A DNA stretch of 64,000 bases, taken from NCBI RefSeq assembly GCF_900114035.1, contig NZ_FORP01000007.1, positions 1-64,000 of the forward strand, in the 5' to 3' direction. The position numbers were made by a program, and so were the translations under genes. How positions within the stretch are numbered: the stretch's first letter is position 1; each line of letters opens with the position of its first letter. The notes below the pieces were generated by a model. That model was not told the DNA's origin and searched no databases. It saw nothing but the letters and a program-made list of their open reading frames with translations. This stretch comes from Amycolatopsis sacchari (GTDB lineage Bacteria > Actinomycetota > Actinomycetes > Mycobacteriales > Pseudonocardiaceae). Shown piece by piece: positions 1-7,653 of the stretch.

Positions 1-333
1 GTCGAGTCGGCGCTGGTCTCGCACCCGACCGTCGCCGAGGCCGCCGTGGTCGGCGCGACCGACCCCACCACCGGGCAGGGCATCGTCGCGTTCGTCATCC
101 TGCGCGGGGAAGCGGCTGTCCAGGAGCTGCGCGACCACGTCGCGAAGGAGATCGGCCCGATCGCCAAACCGCGGCAGATCATGGTCGTGCCCGAGCTGCC
201 CAAGACCCGCTCCGGCAAGATCATGCGCCGCCTCCTGCGTGACGTCGCCGAAAACCGCCAGATCGGCGACGTCACCACCCTCGCCGACAGCTCCGTCATG
301 GACCTCATCTCCGCGAAACTCGCCGAAGCCTAG
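1..333 (+). CDS. acyl-CoA (acetyl-CoA) synthetase, C-terminal part
   Basis: The gene is cut by the left window edge; only the last 110 residues are visible, open in frame 1 from the first base. They form the mobile C-terminal lid of an AMP-forming acyl/acetyl-CoA synthetase: a [18 protein letters not shown] strand, the [25 protein letters not shown] block containing the lysine that is acylated and needed for adenylation (K in SGKIMRR), and the tail [10 protein letters not shown]. The wording is closest to acetyl-CoA synthetase (AcsA). Its role would be activating a short carboxylic acid with ATP and CoA in the cytoplasm. The stop codon at 331-333 overlaps the stop of the convergent monooxygenase gene by four bases. 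Confidence 0.9.
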   Translation, partial: VESALVSHPTVAEAAVVGATDPTTGQGIVAFVILRGEAAVQELRDHVAKEIGPIAKPRQIMVVPELPKTRSGKIMRRLLRDVAENRQIGDVTTLADSSVMDLISAKLAEA

Positions 334-1667
334 TTCGCCCAGGCGACGTAGCCGTCCGGGCGGACGAGTGCGGACCGCACCCCCGCCCACTGCGGCGGAG
401 CACCCACCAGCTGTATCCCGTCGAGGCGCACCGGCTCCCCGGAACGCAGGAGCGACAACAGGTTGCTCCCATCGGTGAGTGCGAGATCGGGAGCACGGGT
501 GCCGGTCAGCGGATGGGCGCCGGGGTCGGCGGACGGGTAGGCGACGTCGAGCGCCGCCAGCCGTTCGGCGAGGACCCGGGACAACTCCGGCACTTCGGCG
601 ATCAGTCCACTGAGGACGGACCGGAGCGCCCGTCCCTCCGGCGTGTAGGCGGTCATCAGCGCGGTTTGCGCCCGGGTGTGTTCGAGCAGGGCCGCGCCGA
701 CCGGGTGCCGTTCGGCGTGGTAGCTGTCGAGCAGCCCGTCCTCGGCGGTGCCGTGCACGGCGGCGGCGAGTTTCCAGCCGAGGTTGGTGGCGTCCTGCAC
801 CCCGACGTTGAGGCCCACGCCCCCGGCGGGGAAGTGCATGTGCGCGGCGTCGCCCGCCAGGAAGACCCGGCCACTGCGGTAGCGGACGGCTTGGCGCGTG
901 GCGTTGCCGAAGCGGGACAGCCAGTGTGGATCGCGCATGCCGAAGTCGGTCCCGAGCACCCGCGTGGTCTTGGCGCGCAGCTCGTCGAAGGTCAGTTCGC
1001 CGGGGTGGGCGCCCTGGTCCTCGGGCGTGTGCCCGACGATCCGGCTGATCCCACCCGGCAACGGCACGAGCATCACGCCGCCGTCCTCCCCGGCGACGTT
1101 GACCGGCTGTGCGGGCGGCTCGTCGAGGACCACGTCGCCCAGCCAGCCCCACACCGTGGCGTCGGTGCCCGGGAAGCCGATCCCGGCGGCCTGGCGGACG
1201 GTGCTGCGGGTGCCGTCGCAGCCGACGACGTACTGCGCGTGCAGCCGTTCACCGCCTTCGACCTCGACCGTGACCCCGTCCGCGTCCTGCGCCAGGCCGG
1301 TCACGCGGTGGCCCCACCGGATGTCCGCGCCGAGGGCACGCGCGTGCTCCTCCAGCAGTTCCTCGGTGCGGACCTGCGGCAGGAACAGCGTGTACGGGAA
1401 CGGTGTGTCGAGCACGGCGAAGTCGAGCCGGTTCTCCAGCGCGCCGAAGTGGCCCGTCGGCACCGGCAGCCCCGCCGTCGTGAACCGGTCGGCGATCCCG
1501 CGCATGGCGAAGATCTCCAGCGTGCGCGGGTGGAGGGTGAGCGCTTTCGAATGCGGGCTGCGCTCCCGCCGCGCCTCCAGCACCGTGACCGCGACCCCCT
1601 GCAGCCGCAGTTCGGCGGCCAGCCACAGCCCGGTCGGTCCGGCGCCGGCGATCAGTACGTCCGTCAT
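330..1667 (-). CDS. FAD-dependent aromatic monooxygenase (PheA/TfdB type)
   Basis: A 445-residue class A flavoprotein hydroxylase. The N-terminal GAGPTG dinucleotide-binding loop is at residues 8-13, the DG motif reads [11 protein letters not shown], and the second FAD site reads [20 protein letters not shown]. The layout and C-terminal thioredoxin-like tail match enzymes that hydroxylate phenols, polyketides or rifampicin-like drugs with NAD(P)H and oxygen; the substrate cannot be read from sequence. It is divergent from the TetR gene at 1719 with only 51 bases between them, and that gap carries a strong inverted repeat, so it is almost certainly controlled by that repressor. A detoxification or resistance role is plausible but is an inference. 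Confidence 0.88.
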   Translation of the reverse strand: MTDVLIAGAGPTGLWLAAELRLQGVAVTVLEARRERSPHSKALTLHPRTLEIFAMRGIADRFTTAGLPVPTGHFGALENRLDFAVLDTPFPYTLFLPQVRTEELLEEHARALGADIRWGHRVTGLAQDADGVTVEVEGGERLHAQYVVGCDGTRSTVRQAAGIGFPGTDATVWGWLGDVVLDEPPAQPVNVAGEDGGVMLVPLPGGISRIVGHTPEDQGAHPGELTFDELRAKTTRVLGTDFGMRDPHWLSRFGNATRQAVRYRSGRVFLAGDAAHMHFPAGGVGLNVGVQDATNLGWKLAAAVHGTAEDGLLDSYHAERHPVGAALLEHTRAQTALMTAYTPEGRALRSVLSGLIAEVPELSRVLAERLAALDVAYPSADPGAHPLTGTRAPDLALTDGSNLLSLLRSGEPVRLDGIQLVGAPPQWAGVRSALVRPDGYVAWAN

Positions 1668-1676
1668 GGTTCTCCT

Positions 1677-1727
1677 CTTGGTCAGTGACCTAGTGACTTG
1701 ATCCAGTAAACTAGGTCAATGACCAAG
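1677..1727. promoter_or_regulatory. operator of the TetR/monooxygenase divergent pair
   Basis: Two 18-base arms (1677-1694 and 1710-1727) form an inverted repeat with one mismatch. Each arm contains the small palindrome GGTCANTGACC (1680-1690 and 1714-1724, centres 34 bp apart). The right copy covers the ATG of the tetR gene and the left copy sits about 13 bases upstream of the monooxygenase start, so one bound repressor pair could block both genes. Confidence 0.75.
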
Positions 1728-2318
1728 GCGCAAGGTTCCCGGCTGACCCCCGAAACGGTCGTCGCCACGGCGCTCCGCCTGCTCGACGAGCGCGGCCTGG
1801 AGGCGGTCACGACACGGGCGGTGGCCGAAGCGCTCGGCGTGCGGATGAACACGGTGCTGTGGCACATCAAGAACAAGGCGCGGCTGCTGGAACTGATGGC
1901 CGACGCGGTGGTGGGCGAGGTCGCTTACGACGGACTCCCCGAGGACGGTACGGAACGGGCACGCGAACTGCTGCGCCGCTACCGCCGGGCGCTGCTCGCC
2001 CACCGGGACGGCGCCGCGCTCGTCACCGGCACCTACGCGGCCGACCCGGGCACCCTCCGGTTCGCCGACGCCGTGCTCGCCGCGCTCACCGCCCGCGGGG
2101 ACAGCGCCGAGGCGGGGGCCTGGACGCTGTTCGCGTTGATCTACTTCACGCTCGGGCTCACGCAGGAGGAACAGGCGGTTTCCAGCGCCGACGAGCCCCG
2201 GCTGCACGGTGCCGTGCTGGCGGGTGAGTACCCGGCGCTCCAGCGGGCCCTGCCCCACCTGACGGGCAACACCTTCGAGGACCGCTTCAGCGACGGGCTG
2301 AACCGGATCCTCGGCTGA
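1719..2318 (+). CDS. TetR-family repressor
   Basis: A 199-residue regulator. The N-terminal helix-turn-helix lies around residues 20-55 (ATALRLLDERGLEAVTTRAV, then a recognition helix near MNTVLWHIKNK), followed by an all-helical ligand domain resembling that of the tetracycline-repressor branch (EEQ segment after FALIYFTLGLTQ). It should bind the paired GGTCANTGACC sites in the short gap to the monooxygenase gene and release on binding a small ligand, probably a substrate of that enzyme (inference). The start ATG lies inside one operator copy, which implies tight autoregulation. The gene is monocistronic and converges on the SDR gene at 2334. Confidence 0.88.
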   Translation: MTKAQGSRLTPETVVATALRLLDERGLEAVTTRAVAEALGVRMNTVLWHIKNKARLLELMADAVVGEVAYDGLPEDGTERARELLRRYRRALLAHRDGAALVTGTYAADPGTLRFADAVLAALTARGDSAEAGAWTLFALIYFTLGLTQEEQAVSSADEPRLHGAVLAGEYPALQRALPHLTGNTFEDRFSDGLNRILG

Positions 2319-2333
2319 GGCGCCCGATCAGGG

Positions 2334-3077
2334 TCAGAACTGGTTCTCGCCGCCGTCGACGTAGATGTTGGCGCCCAGGATGAAACTGCTCTCGTCCGAG
2401 GCGAGGAACGCGACGGCGGCGGCGACCTCCTCTGCGGTGCCCACCCGGCCGATCGGTACCCGCGCCGCGAAGCCCGCCTTGACCTCCTCGACGTTCTCCT
2501 CGCCCACCATGCCGGTGAGAGCGGGCGTGTCGATCGTGCCGGGCGAGACCGCGTTGACCCGGATGCCCCGGCCCTTGAGCTCGTTGGCCCAGGTCCGGGT
2601 GTAGGAACGCAGGGCCGCCTTGGTGGCGGCGTACGCGCCGAACGCCTCGACGCCGTCGTCTGCGCGGACGGACAGGTTCACGATCACCGAAGCACCCTCG
2701 TTGAGCAGTGGAAGCGCTTTCTGAACCGTGAACAGCGTGCCACGGACGTTGACGCCGAAGATCCGGTCGAAGTGCTCCTCCGTCGTTTCCTCCAGCGTCG
2801 CGAACCCGGCCGCCCCGGCGTTGGCGAAGAGCGTGTCCAGCCCCTTGCCCCGGGCACGCACCGCGTCGTAGAGCCGGTCCAGGTCGGCCGGGTCCGCGAT
2901 GTCGCCGCGCACCGGGGTGGCCGAGCCGATCGCCTCGACCGCCGCGTCGAGCTCGTCCTTGCGGCGGCCGGTGACGAAGACGTGGGCCCCCTCGTCCGCG
3001 AGGCGGCGGGCCGCGGCCAGGCCGATCCCGCTGCTCCCGCCGGTCACGACCGCCGTCTTGCCTTCGAGCTGACCCAC
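2334..3077 (-). CDS. short-chain dehydrogenase/reductase
   Basis: A 247-residue classical SDR: cofactor loop TGGSSGIG at residues 12-19, NAG motif, catalytic S136, Y149 and K153 (YAATK), and the C-terminal segment ending in DGGENQF. A basic residue pattern after the second strand (TGRRKDE) favours NADP(H). It should oxidise or reduce a carbonyl/alcohol on a small cytoplasmic substrate; the substrate is unknown. The GTG start at 3077 has a GGAGGG ribosome binding site. A duplicated palindromic operator lies directly upstream at 3097-3154, yet no regulator gene of matching type adjoins it. Confidence 0.88.
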   Translation of the reverse strand: MGQLEGKTAVVTGGSSGIGLAAARRLADEGAHVFVTGRRKDELDAAVEAIGSATPVRGDIADPADLDRLYDAVRARGKGLDTLFANAGAAGFATLEETTEEHFDRIFGVNVRGTLFTVQKALPLLNEGASVIVNLSVRADDGVEAFGAYAATKAALRSYTRTWANELKGRGIRVNAVSPGTIDTPALTGMVGEENVEEVKAGFAARVPIGRVGTAEEVAAAVAFLASDESSFILGANIYVDGGENQF

Positions 3078-3096
3078 GTCTTCACCCTCCGCATAG

Positions 3097-3154
3097 TTGT
3101 GTACCGATCAGTACCGAAGTGGACCGTAGCACTTCCGTATCGATCAGTACACAA
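3097..3154. promoter_or_regulatory. duplicated palindromic operator upstream of SDR
   Basis: Two 24-base arms (3097-3120 and 3131-3154) are inverted copies with about four mismatches and a 10-base spacer. Each holds a quasi-palindrome: GTACCGATCAGTAC at 3101-3114 and GTATCGATCAGTAC at 3137-3150, centres 36 bp apart. The arrangement is that of a TetR-type double operator just upstream of the SDR start. Confidence 0.7.
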
Positions 3155-3165
3155 CAAGAGGGGTG

Positions 3166-4338
3166 TCACACAGCGGTCGCGAGGACCTCGACCGGCACCA
3201 GGTGGCGGTGGCGGACCGGGAGCATCGACGTCGGGTGGGAAACGCTCCAGACGGCGGTCCTGCAGATCAGCTCCTTCATCCGGGCGGCCGCCTTGCCCGT
3301 GACCGCGGACGGTTTGACCTGGTCATCGGGGGTCACCCACTGCAGGACCCCGTCGCGGCGGCCCAGGCTGACGCACTGGGCGTTGTAGCCGATCTTGTTC
3401 GGCGGGACCGGCCGTCCGGTCAGGCGCGCGGCGATGACGTCGGCCGCGTGGTGGGCCGCCGGAACCCCCGAGGCGCACGACATGCGCAGCGGACTGCCAC
3501 TCGCGCCCGGCGCAAGCGCGGCATCCCCGACCGCGTAGACGTCCGGGTGCGAGACCGACCGCATCGTCTCGTCGACGATGATCTGCCCCTCCGCGGACAC
3601 CTCCAGGGTCGTCGCCGCGGCGATCGGGTGCACGGCGAACCCGGCGGTCCACACGGTCACCTCAGCCGGGATCTCCCCGCCGCCGGCGGTGATCGCGCGG
3701 CCCGGCTCGACACCGGTGACCTCGGTGTGCTCGTGCACGGTGATGCCGAGCCGGCCGAACGCCGTGCGCAGGTGGCTCTGGGCCTTCTCGCTCAGCCAGT
3801 CACCGAGGCCGCCGCGCGCGGCGAGCGCGACCTCGAGGTCCGGCCGCGCCTCGGCGATCTCGGTGGCGGCCTCGATACCGGTGAGGCCACCACCGACGAC
3901 GAGCACGGTGCCGCCCGCGGCGAGATCGGCCAGCCGCGCACGCAACCGCAGCGCGGACTCCCTGCCCGCGACGTAGTGGGCGTGCTCGGCGACGCCGGGG
4001 ACGCCGTGGTCCGCGGCGGTGCTGCCGAGGGCGTAGACGAGCGTGTCGTAGGCGATCTCACCGGCACCCTCGGTGTGCACGGTCTTGCGTTCGGCGTCGA
4101 CGGCGGTGACCCGCGCGATCCGCACCTGGACCCCCGTGCCCGCGAAGACGTCGGCCAGCGGGCGGGGCTTGAGGTCCTGGCCGGTGGCGAGCTGGTGCAG
4201 GCGGATGCGCTCGACGAACCCGGGCTCGGCGTTGACGAGGGTGATCTCGGTGTCGGCGGGGTGCAGCCGCCTGGCCAGCCGCCCGGCCGCGTTGGCCCCG
4301 GCGTATCCGGCCCCGAGGACGACGATGCGGTGCTTCAT
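3166..4338 (-). CDS. NDH-2-like FAD/NAD(P) oxidoreductase
   Basis: A 390-residue two-dinucleotide-fold flavoprotein. The FAD loop GAGYAG is at residues 9-14, the NAD(P) loop reads VLVVGGGLTGIEAATE, and the second FAD motif VYAVGDAA lies in the last third. This is the family of type II NADH dehydrogenases and related ferredoxin/quinone reductases; there is no obvious membrane helix. It follows the ECF41-type sigma factor gene on the same strand (82-base gap). ECF41 sigma factors are known to be linked to oxidoreductase, epimerase or carboxymuconolactone decarboxylase genes that they control, so this is the likely target gene. The ATG at 4338 has a GGAG site seven bases upstream. Confidence 0.85.
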   Translation of the reverse strand: MKHRIVVLGAGYAGANAAGRLARRLHPADTEITLVNAEPGFVERIRLHQLATGQDLKPRPLADVFAGTGVQVRIARVTAVDAERKTVHTEGAGEIAYDTLVYALGSTAADHGVPGVAEHAHYVAGRESALRLRARLADLAAGGTVLVVGGGLTGIEAATEIAEARPDLEVALAARGGLGDWLSEKAQSHLRTAFGRLGITVHEHTEVTGVEPGRAITAGGGEIPAEVTVWTAGFAVHPIAAATTLEVSAEGQIIVDETMRSVSHPDVYAVGDAALAPGASGSPLRMSCASGVPAAHHAADVIAARLTGRPVPPNKIGYNAQCVSLGRRDGVLQWVTPDDQVKPSAVTGKAAARMKELICRTAVWSVSHPTSMLPVRHRHLVPVEVLATAV

Positions 4339-4348
4339 GGTCTCACTC

Positions 4349-4383
4349 CTGTCCGGTTGGTGTGTGCCCCCTGAACCGGACAG
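4349..4383. promoter_or_regulatory. inverted repeat before the flavoprotein gene
   Basis: CTGTCCGGTT (4349-4358) and AACCGGACAG (4374-4383) are perfect inverted arms around a 15-base spacer, in the 82-base gap between the sigma factor and the flavoprotein. It could be a regulator site or an RNA hairpin in the leader. No good match to the described ECF41 promoter (TGTCACA with downstream CGTC) was found in this gap. Confidence 0.45.
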
Positions 4384-4420
4384 CGGCGCGAAACCTGACA
4401 GGAGCGAGACGTGACCTGCG

Positions 4421-5365
4421 TCACCAGGTGTCGGGAAGCGCTTCCCCGTGCTCGCCCGCGGCCCACTCGCGCGTCACGCGCTCGAGCTTGCCGGGGTTGA
4501 CCTGCGCGTGGACGGCCGCGATGCCGTCTTCGGTCACGTCCAGCGACACCACCCCGGCGACCCGGTCACCGACCACCAGCACCAGCGCGGGCACGCCGTT
4601 GGCGACCGCGGCGAACAGGGTGGGCCGCCCGCTGATCAGCTCCCACTTGGCCTCGCTGGGCTCGAACAGCCCGCGCAGGAACCGCGCCACCCGCAGCGCA
4701 CCGGTGACGGGCCGCGGCAGCGAGAAGACCACGCCCCCGCCGTCGCCGATGCTGATCGCGTCGTCGGTCAGCATCTTCACCAGCGAGTCGGTCCTGCCGC
4801 TGAGCGCCGCGGCGAGGAACTCCTCAACGATCTTGCGTGCGGCGGCCGCGTCGACCGCGACCCGGCGCCTGCCTGCGGCCAGGTGCTGCTTGGCGCGCCG
4901 GTAGATCTGCTGGCAGTTCGGCTCGGTGAGGTCGAGGACCTCGGCGATCTCGCCGTGCGAGTAGCCGAACGCCTCGCGCAGCACGTACACGACGCGTTCC
5001 CTGGCCGAGAGCCGCTCCATCAAGGTGAGCACCGCGATCGAGACGGATTCCCGCTGCTCGACGGTTTCCGAGGGCCCGAGCATCCGGTCACCGGCGAGGA
5101 CCGGCTCCGGGAGCCATTGCCCCACATACGTTTCCCGCCTGGCGCGCGCCGAGGTGAGGCGGTTGAGGCAGATGTTGGTGAGCACTTTGGTCAGCCACGC
5201 TTCGGGCGTCTCGATGCCCTCCCGGTCGGCGGCCTGCCAGCGCAGGAACGTGTCCTGCACCGCGTCCTCGGCGTCGTTCGCCGACCCGAGCAGCCGGTAC
5301 GCGATCGCCTCCAGCCGCGGCCTGGCCGCCTCGAACAACCCGACCTCTTGCGCACCGAGCAGCAT
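4421..5365 (-). CDS. sigJ: ECF41-type RNA polymerase sigma factor (SigJ-like)
   Basis: A 314-residue extracytoplasmic-function sigma factor. Region 2 spans about residues 10-75 (AYRLLGSANDAEDAVQDTFLRW) and region 4 about 110-170 (helix-turn-helix YSHGEIAEVLDLTEPNCQQIYRRAK). A SnoaL-like C-terminal domain of about 130 residues follows. The linker motif WLPEP (84-88) and a C-terminal NPGKL (290-294) are diagnostic of group ECF41, whose extension acts as a built-in regulator instead of a separate anti-sigma factor. The usual motif is NPDKL, so the third position differs here. It should direct transcription of its own locus and the following flavoprotein gene. Confidence 0.9.
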   Translation of the reverse strand: MLLGAQEVGLFEAARPRLEAIAYRLLGSANDAEDAVQDTFLRWQAADREGIETPEAWLTKVLTNICLNRLTSARARRETYVGQWLPEPVLAGDRMLGPSETVEQRESVSIAVLTLMERLSARERVVYVLREAFGYSHGEIAEVLDLTEPNCQQIYRRAKQHLAAGRRRVAVDAAAARKIVEEFLAAALSGRTDSLVKMLTDDAISIGDGGGVVFSLPRPVTGALRVARFLRGLFEPSEAKWELISGRPTLFAAVANGVPALVLVVGDRVAGVVSLDVTEDGIAAVHAQVNPGKLERVTREWAAGEHGEALPDTW

Positions 5366-5616
5366 GGTGCCCAGTTAACCATCCGTGCTGGTGGTGATCG
5401 CTTGGACACGGCGCGACGGCCCGTCGTGCCGGGTGCATCAGGTTGTCGAGGAGAGCACCTGTTCGAAGGGCTGCACCCAGCAGAGCGCAGAAGATCCAGG
5501 GTCAAGCCCGGAAAGGATCTTGCTCACGGTCCGGCATTCTCTGATCATGAGCCCCGTTTTGCGGTAGCCTGGCCGGCGGCAGTTCCGGTCAGTGCGGACC
5601 CGAGGGAGCCACCGAC

Positions 5617-6357
5617 GTGGTCGAGACGCCCGACATCGTTCGCCCGCCCGCCGAGCTGAGTGCGGCCCTCGCGGCCATCGGCAGCGCCACCGCCAGCGCC
5701 GAGCTCAGCCGCATGGGCATCCGCAGCGCCTTCATCCGCGGCCCGGTCACCGTGACCCCCGGCGTGCGCGTCGCCGGGCCGGCGCTCACGCTGCAGTTCC
5801 TGCCCAAGCGCGAGGACCTCTACCCCGTCGACGAGTACGCCGAACCGGAAAAACAGCTGCACCGGCACGTCATGTACCACACCCGGCCCGGCGACATGAT
5901 CATCGTGGACGCGCGCGGTGACATGAGCAGCGGCGTGTTCGGCGAGATGATGCTGACCTACTTCAAGGGCCGCGGCGGCGTCGGCGTGGTGGTCGACGGG
6001 TGCCTGCGCGACATCGGCGAGGCCAAGAAGCTCGGCCTCGGGCTGTGGATCCGCGGCGCCACACCGAACTTCCACGCCCAGACCGACATCGTCCCGGCCG
6101 CCGTCAACGTGCCCGTCGCGTGCGGGGGCACGCTCGTCGAGCCGGGCGACATCGTCGTCGCCGACGACGACGGAGCGGTCGTGGTGCCGGTCAAGCTCGC
6201 ACCCGCCCTGCTGGCCGCCGCCCAGGAACACGCGGAATGGGAGGAGTTCTCCCGGATCCGCCTGTCCCAGGGCGGGGACATGCGGTTGTACTACCCCCTG
6301 TCGGAGGAGGCCCGGCCCGAGTACGAGCGGTGGCGCGCCGAGCAGGACGGGGCCTGA
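5617..6357 (+). CDS. RraA-like / HMG-aldolase family protein
   Basis: A 246-residue protein of the RraA / 4-hydroxy-4-methyl-2-oxoglutarate aldolase family. The expected active-site pieces are present: GVFGE (106-110) and VVVDGCLRD with R131-D132, which in characterised aldolases bind the 2-oxo acid and the divalent metal. True RraA proteins that inhibit RNase E are shorter and lack catalysis; the context of sugar-acid dehydratases favours an aldolase or 2-oxo-acid decarboxylase acting on their product (inference). The GTG start at 5617 is preceded by GAGGGAG. It is convergent with the dehydratase at 6367, nine bases away. The 251 bases upstream (5366-5616) show no further gene. Confidence 0.8.
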   Translation: MVETPDIVRPPAELSAALAAIGSATASAELSRMGIRSAFIRGPVTVTPGVRVAGPALTLQFLPKREDLYPVDEYAEPEKQLHRHVMYHTRPGDMIIVDARGDMSSGVFGEMMLTYFKGRGGVGVVVDGCLRDIGEAKKLGLGLWIRGATPNFHAQTDIVPAAVNVPVACGGTLVEPGDIVVADDDGAVVVPVKLAPALLAAAQEHAEWEEFSRIRLSQGGDMRLYYPLSEEARPEYERWRAEQDGA

Positions 6358-6366
6358 CAGACACCT

Positions 6367-7653
6367 TCAGCTCCACAGCCGGTCGTGGCTCGATTCGGCG
6401 TCCCAATGCGTCGTTTCCGCGAAGAACACGGGATCGCGCGGGTCGAGGTGGCGGCGCACCAGCTCCTCGTCGAGCTCGCCGAACCCGAGCCCCGGTGTGT
6501 CCGGCACCGTGATGTGCCCGTTCTGGATCAGCGGCCGGGGCAGCCCGGTGACGAGGTCGTTCCAGAACTCCACATCGGCCGCGTGGTGTTCGAGCGCCAG
6601 GAAGTTCTCCGTGGCCGCCGCCAGGTGCACGGACGCCATCGTCGCGATCGGTGACGCCGCCAGGTGCAGCGCCATCGGGATCCCGCGCTGCTGCGCGTAG
6701 TCGCCGACCCGCTTGGTCTCCGCGATCCCGCCCGCCGTCGCCGGGTCGGGGTGCACGACGCGGATGGCGCCCGAGTCCAGCAGCGCCCGGAAGCCGTCCA
6801 GCAGGTAGATGTCCTCCCCCGTGCACGTCGGGACGGCGACGGCCTCGGTGAGCTGGCGCCACTGGTCGATCAGCTGCCACGGGATCAGGTCCTCGATCCA
6901 GGCCAGGGTGAACGGTTCCAGCGCGCGCCCGATCCGGATGCACGAATCCAGCGCGATGTGACCGAAGTGGTCGGCGGCGAGCGCGACGTCGTAGCCGACG
7001 ACCGACCGGACGGTGTCCACATAGGACGCCAGGTGTTCGACACCCTTCGCGGTGACCTGGATGCCGGTGAACGGGTGCATCGTCGTCAGATCCGCACGGG
7101 CACCCGCGGGCGCGATCAGCGCCCCCGGCACGTCCCACAGCAGGTCGATGCCCACGTCCATCTTGAGCATCGTGAACCCGCGCCGCTTGCGCTCCAGCAG
7201 TCGCGCGCCCATCGCATGCGGATCCGGCAGCGACGGCGTGTCCGCGTAGCAGCGGACCTCGTCCCGGAACCGGCCCCCGATCAGCGCGTACGCGGGCACC
7301 CCGTACGCCTTGCCCGCCAGGTCCATCAGCGCCATCTCGACGCCGGAGACCCCGCCGCCCTGGCGGCCGTGGAACCCGAACTGCTTGATCTTGCGGAAGA
7401 TCTTGTCGAGGTTGCACGGGTTCTCCCCGACCAGCCTGCTCTTGAGCATCAGCGCGTAGGTGGCGCTGGCCTGGTCGCGCACCTCCCCGTAGCCGGCCAG
7501 CCCCTGGTTGGTGTCGATGCGGATGATCGACGACCGGAACGGCACCCCGGCCAGGTTCGCCACGCGCAGGTCGGTGATGCGCAGGGCGCTCGGCCGGGAC
7601 CCCTGCGCGACGTGCTCCTCCGTGATCGCCGCGGTCTCGCTGTGCACACTCAT
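6367..7653 (-). CDS. mandelate racemase/muconate lactonizing enzyme family dehydratase
   Basis: A 428-residue enolase-superfamily member with a capping domain (about residues 25-150) and a TIM barrel. The metal ligands are D228 (ADHFG), E254 (WIEDL) and E280 (GEDIY); K164 (LKMD) and H330 (MALHLA) are candidate acid/bases. This set suits acid-sugar dehydratases of the mandelate racemase subgroup, which convert an aldonate or similar acid to a 2-keto-3-deoxy acid. Its ATG overlaps the stop of the permease gene (ATGA at 7650-7653), so it is the last gene of the transport operon and probably acts on the imported compound. The substrate is not determinable from sequence. Confidence 0.85.
   Translation of the reverse strand: MSVHSETAAITEEHVAQGSRPSALRITDLRVANLAGVPFRSSIIRIDTNQGLAGYGEVRDQASATYALMLKSRLVGENPCNLDKIFRKIKQFGFHGRQGGGVSGVEMALMDLAGKAYGVPAYALIGGRFRDEVRCYADTPSLPDPHAMGARLLERKRRGFTMLKMDVGIDLLWDVPGALIAPAGARADLTTMHPFTGIQVTAKGVEHLASYVDTVRSVVGYDVALAADHFGHIALDSCIRIGRALEPFTLAWIEDLIPWQLIDQWRQLTEAVAVPTCTGEDIYLLDGFRALLDSGAIRVVHPDPATAGGIAETKRVGDYAQQRGIPMALHLAASPIATMASVHLAAATENFLALEHHAADVEFWNDLVTGLPRPLIQNGHITVPDTPGLGFGELDEELVRRHLDPRDPVFFAETTHWDAESSHDRLWS

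Noticed and set aside
3164-3170. TGTCACA, resembling an ECF41 -35 element
   Set aside because: It overlaps the stop of the flavoprotein gene and points into antisense; no CGTC element at the right distance.
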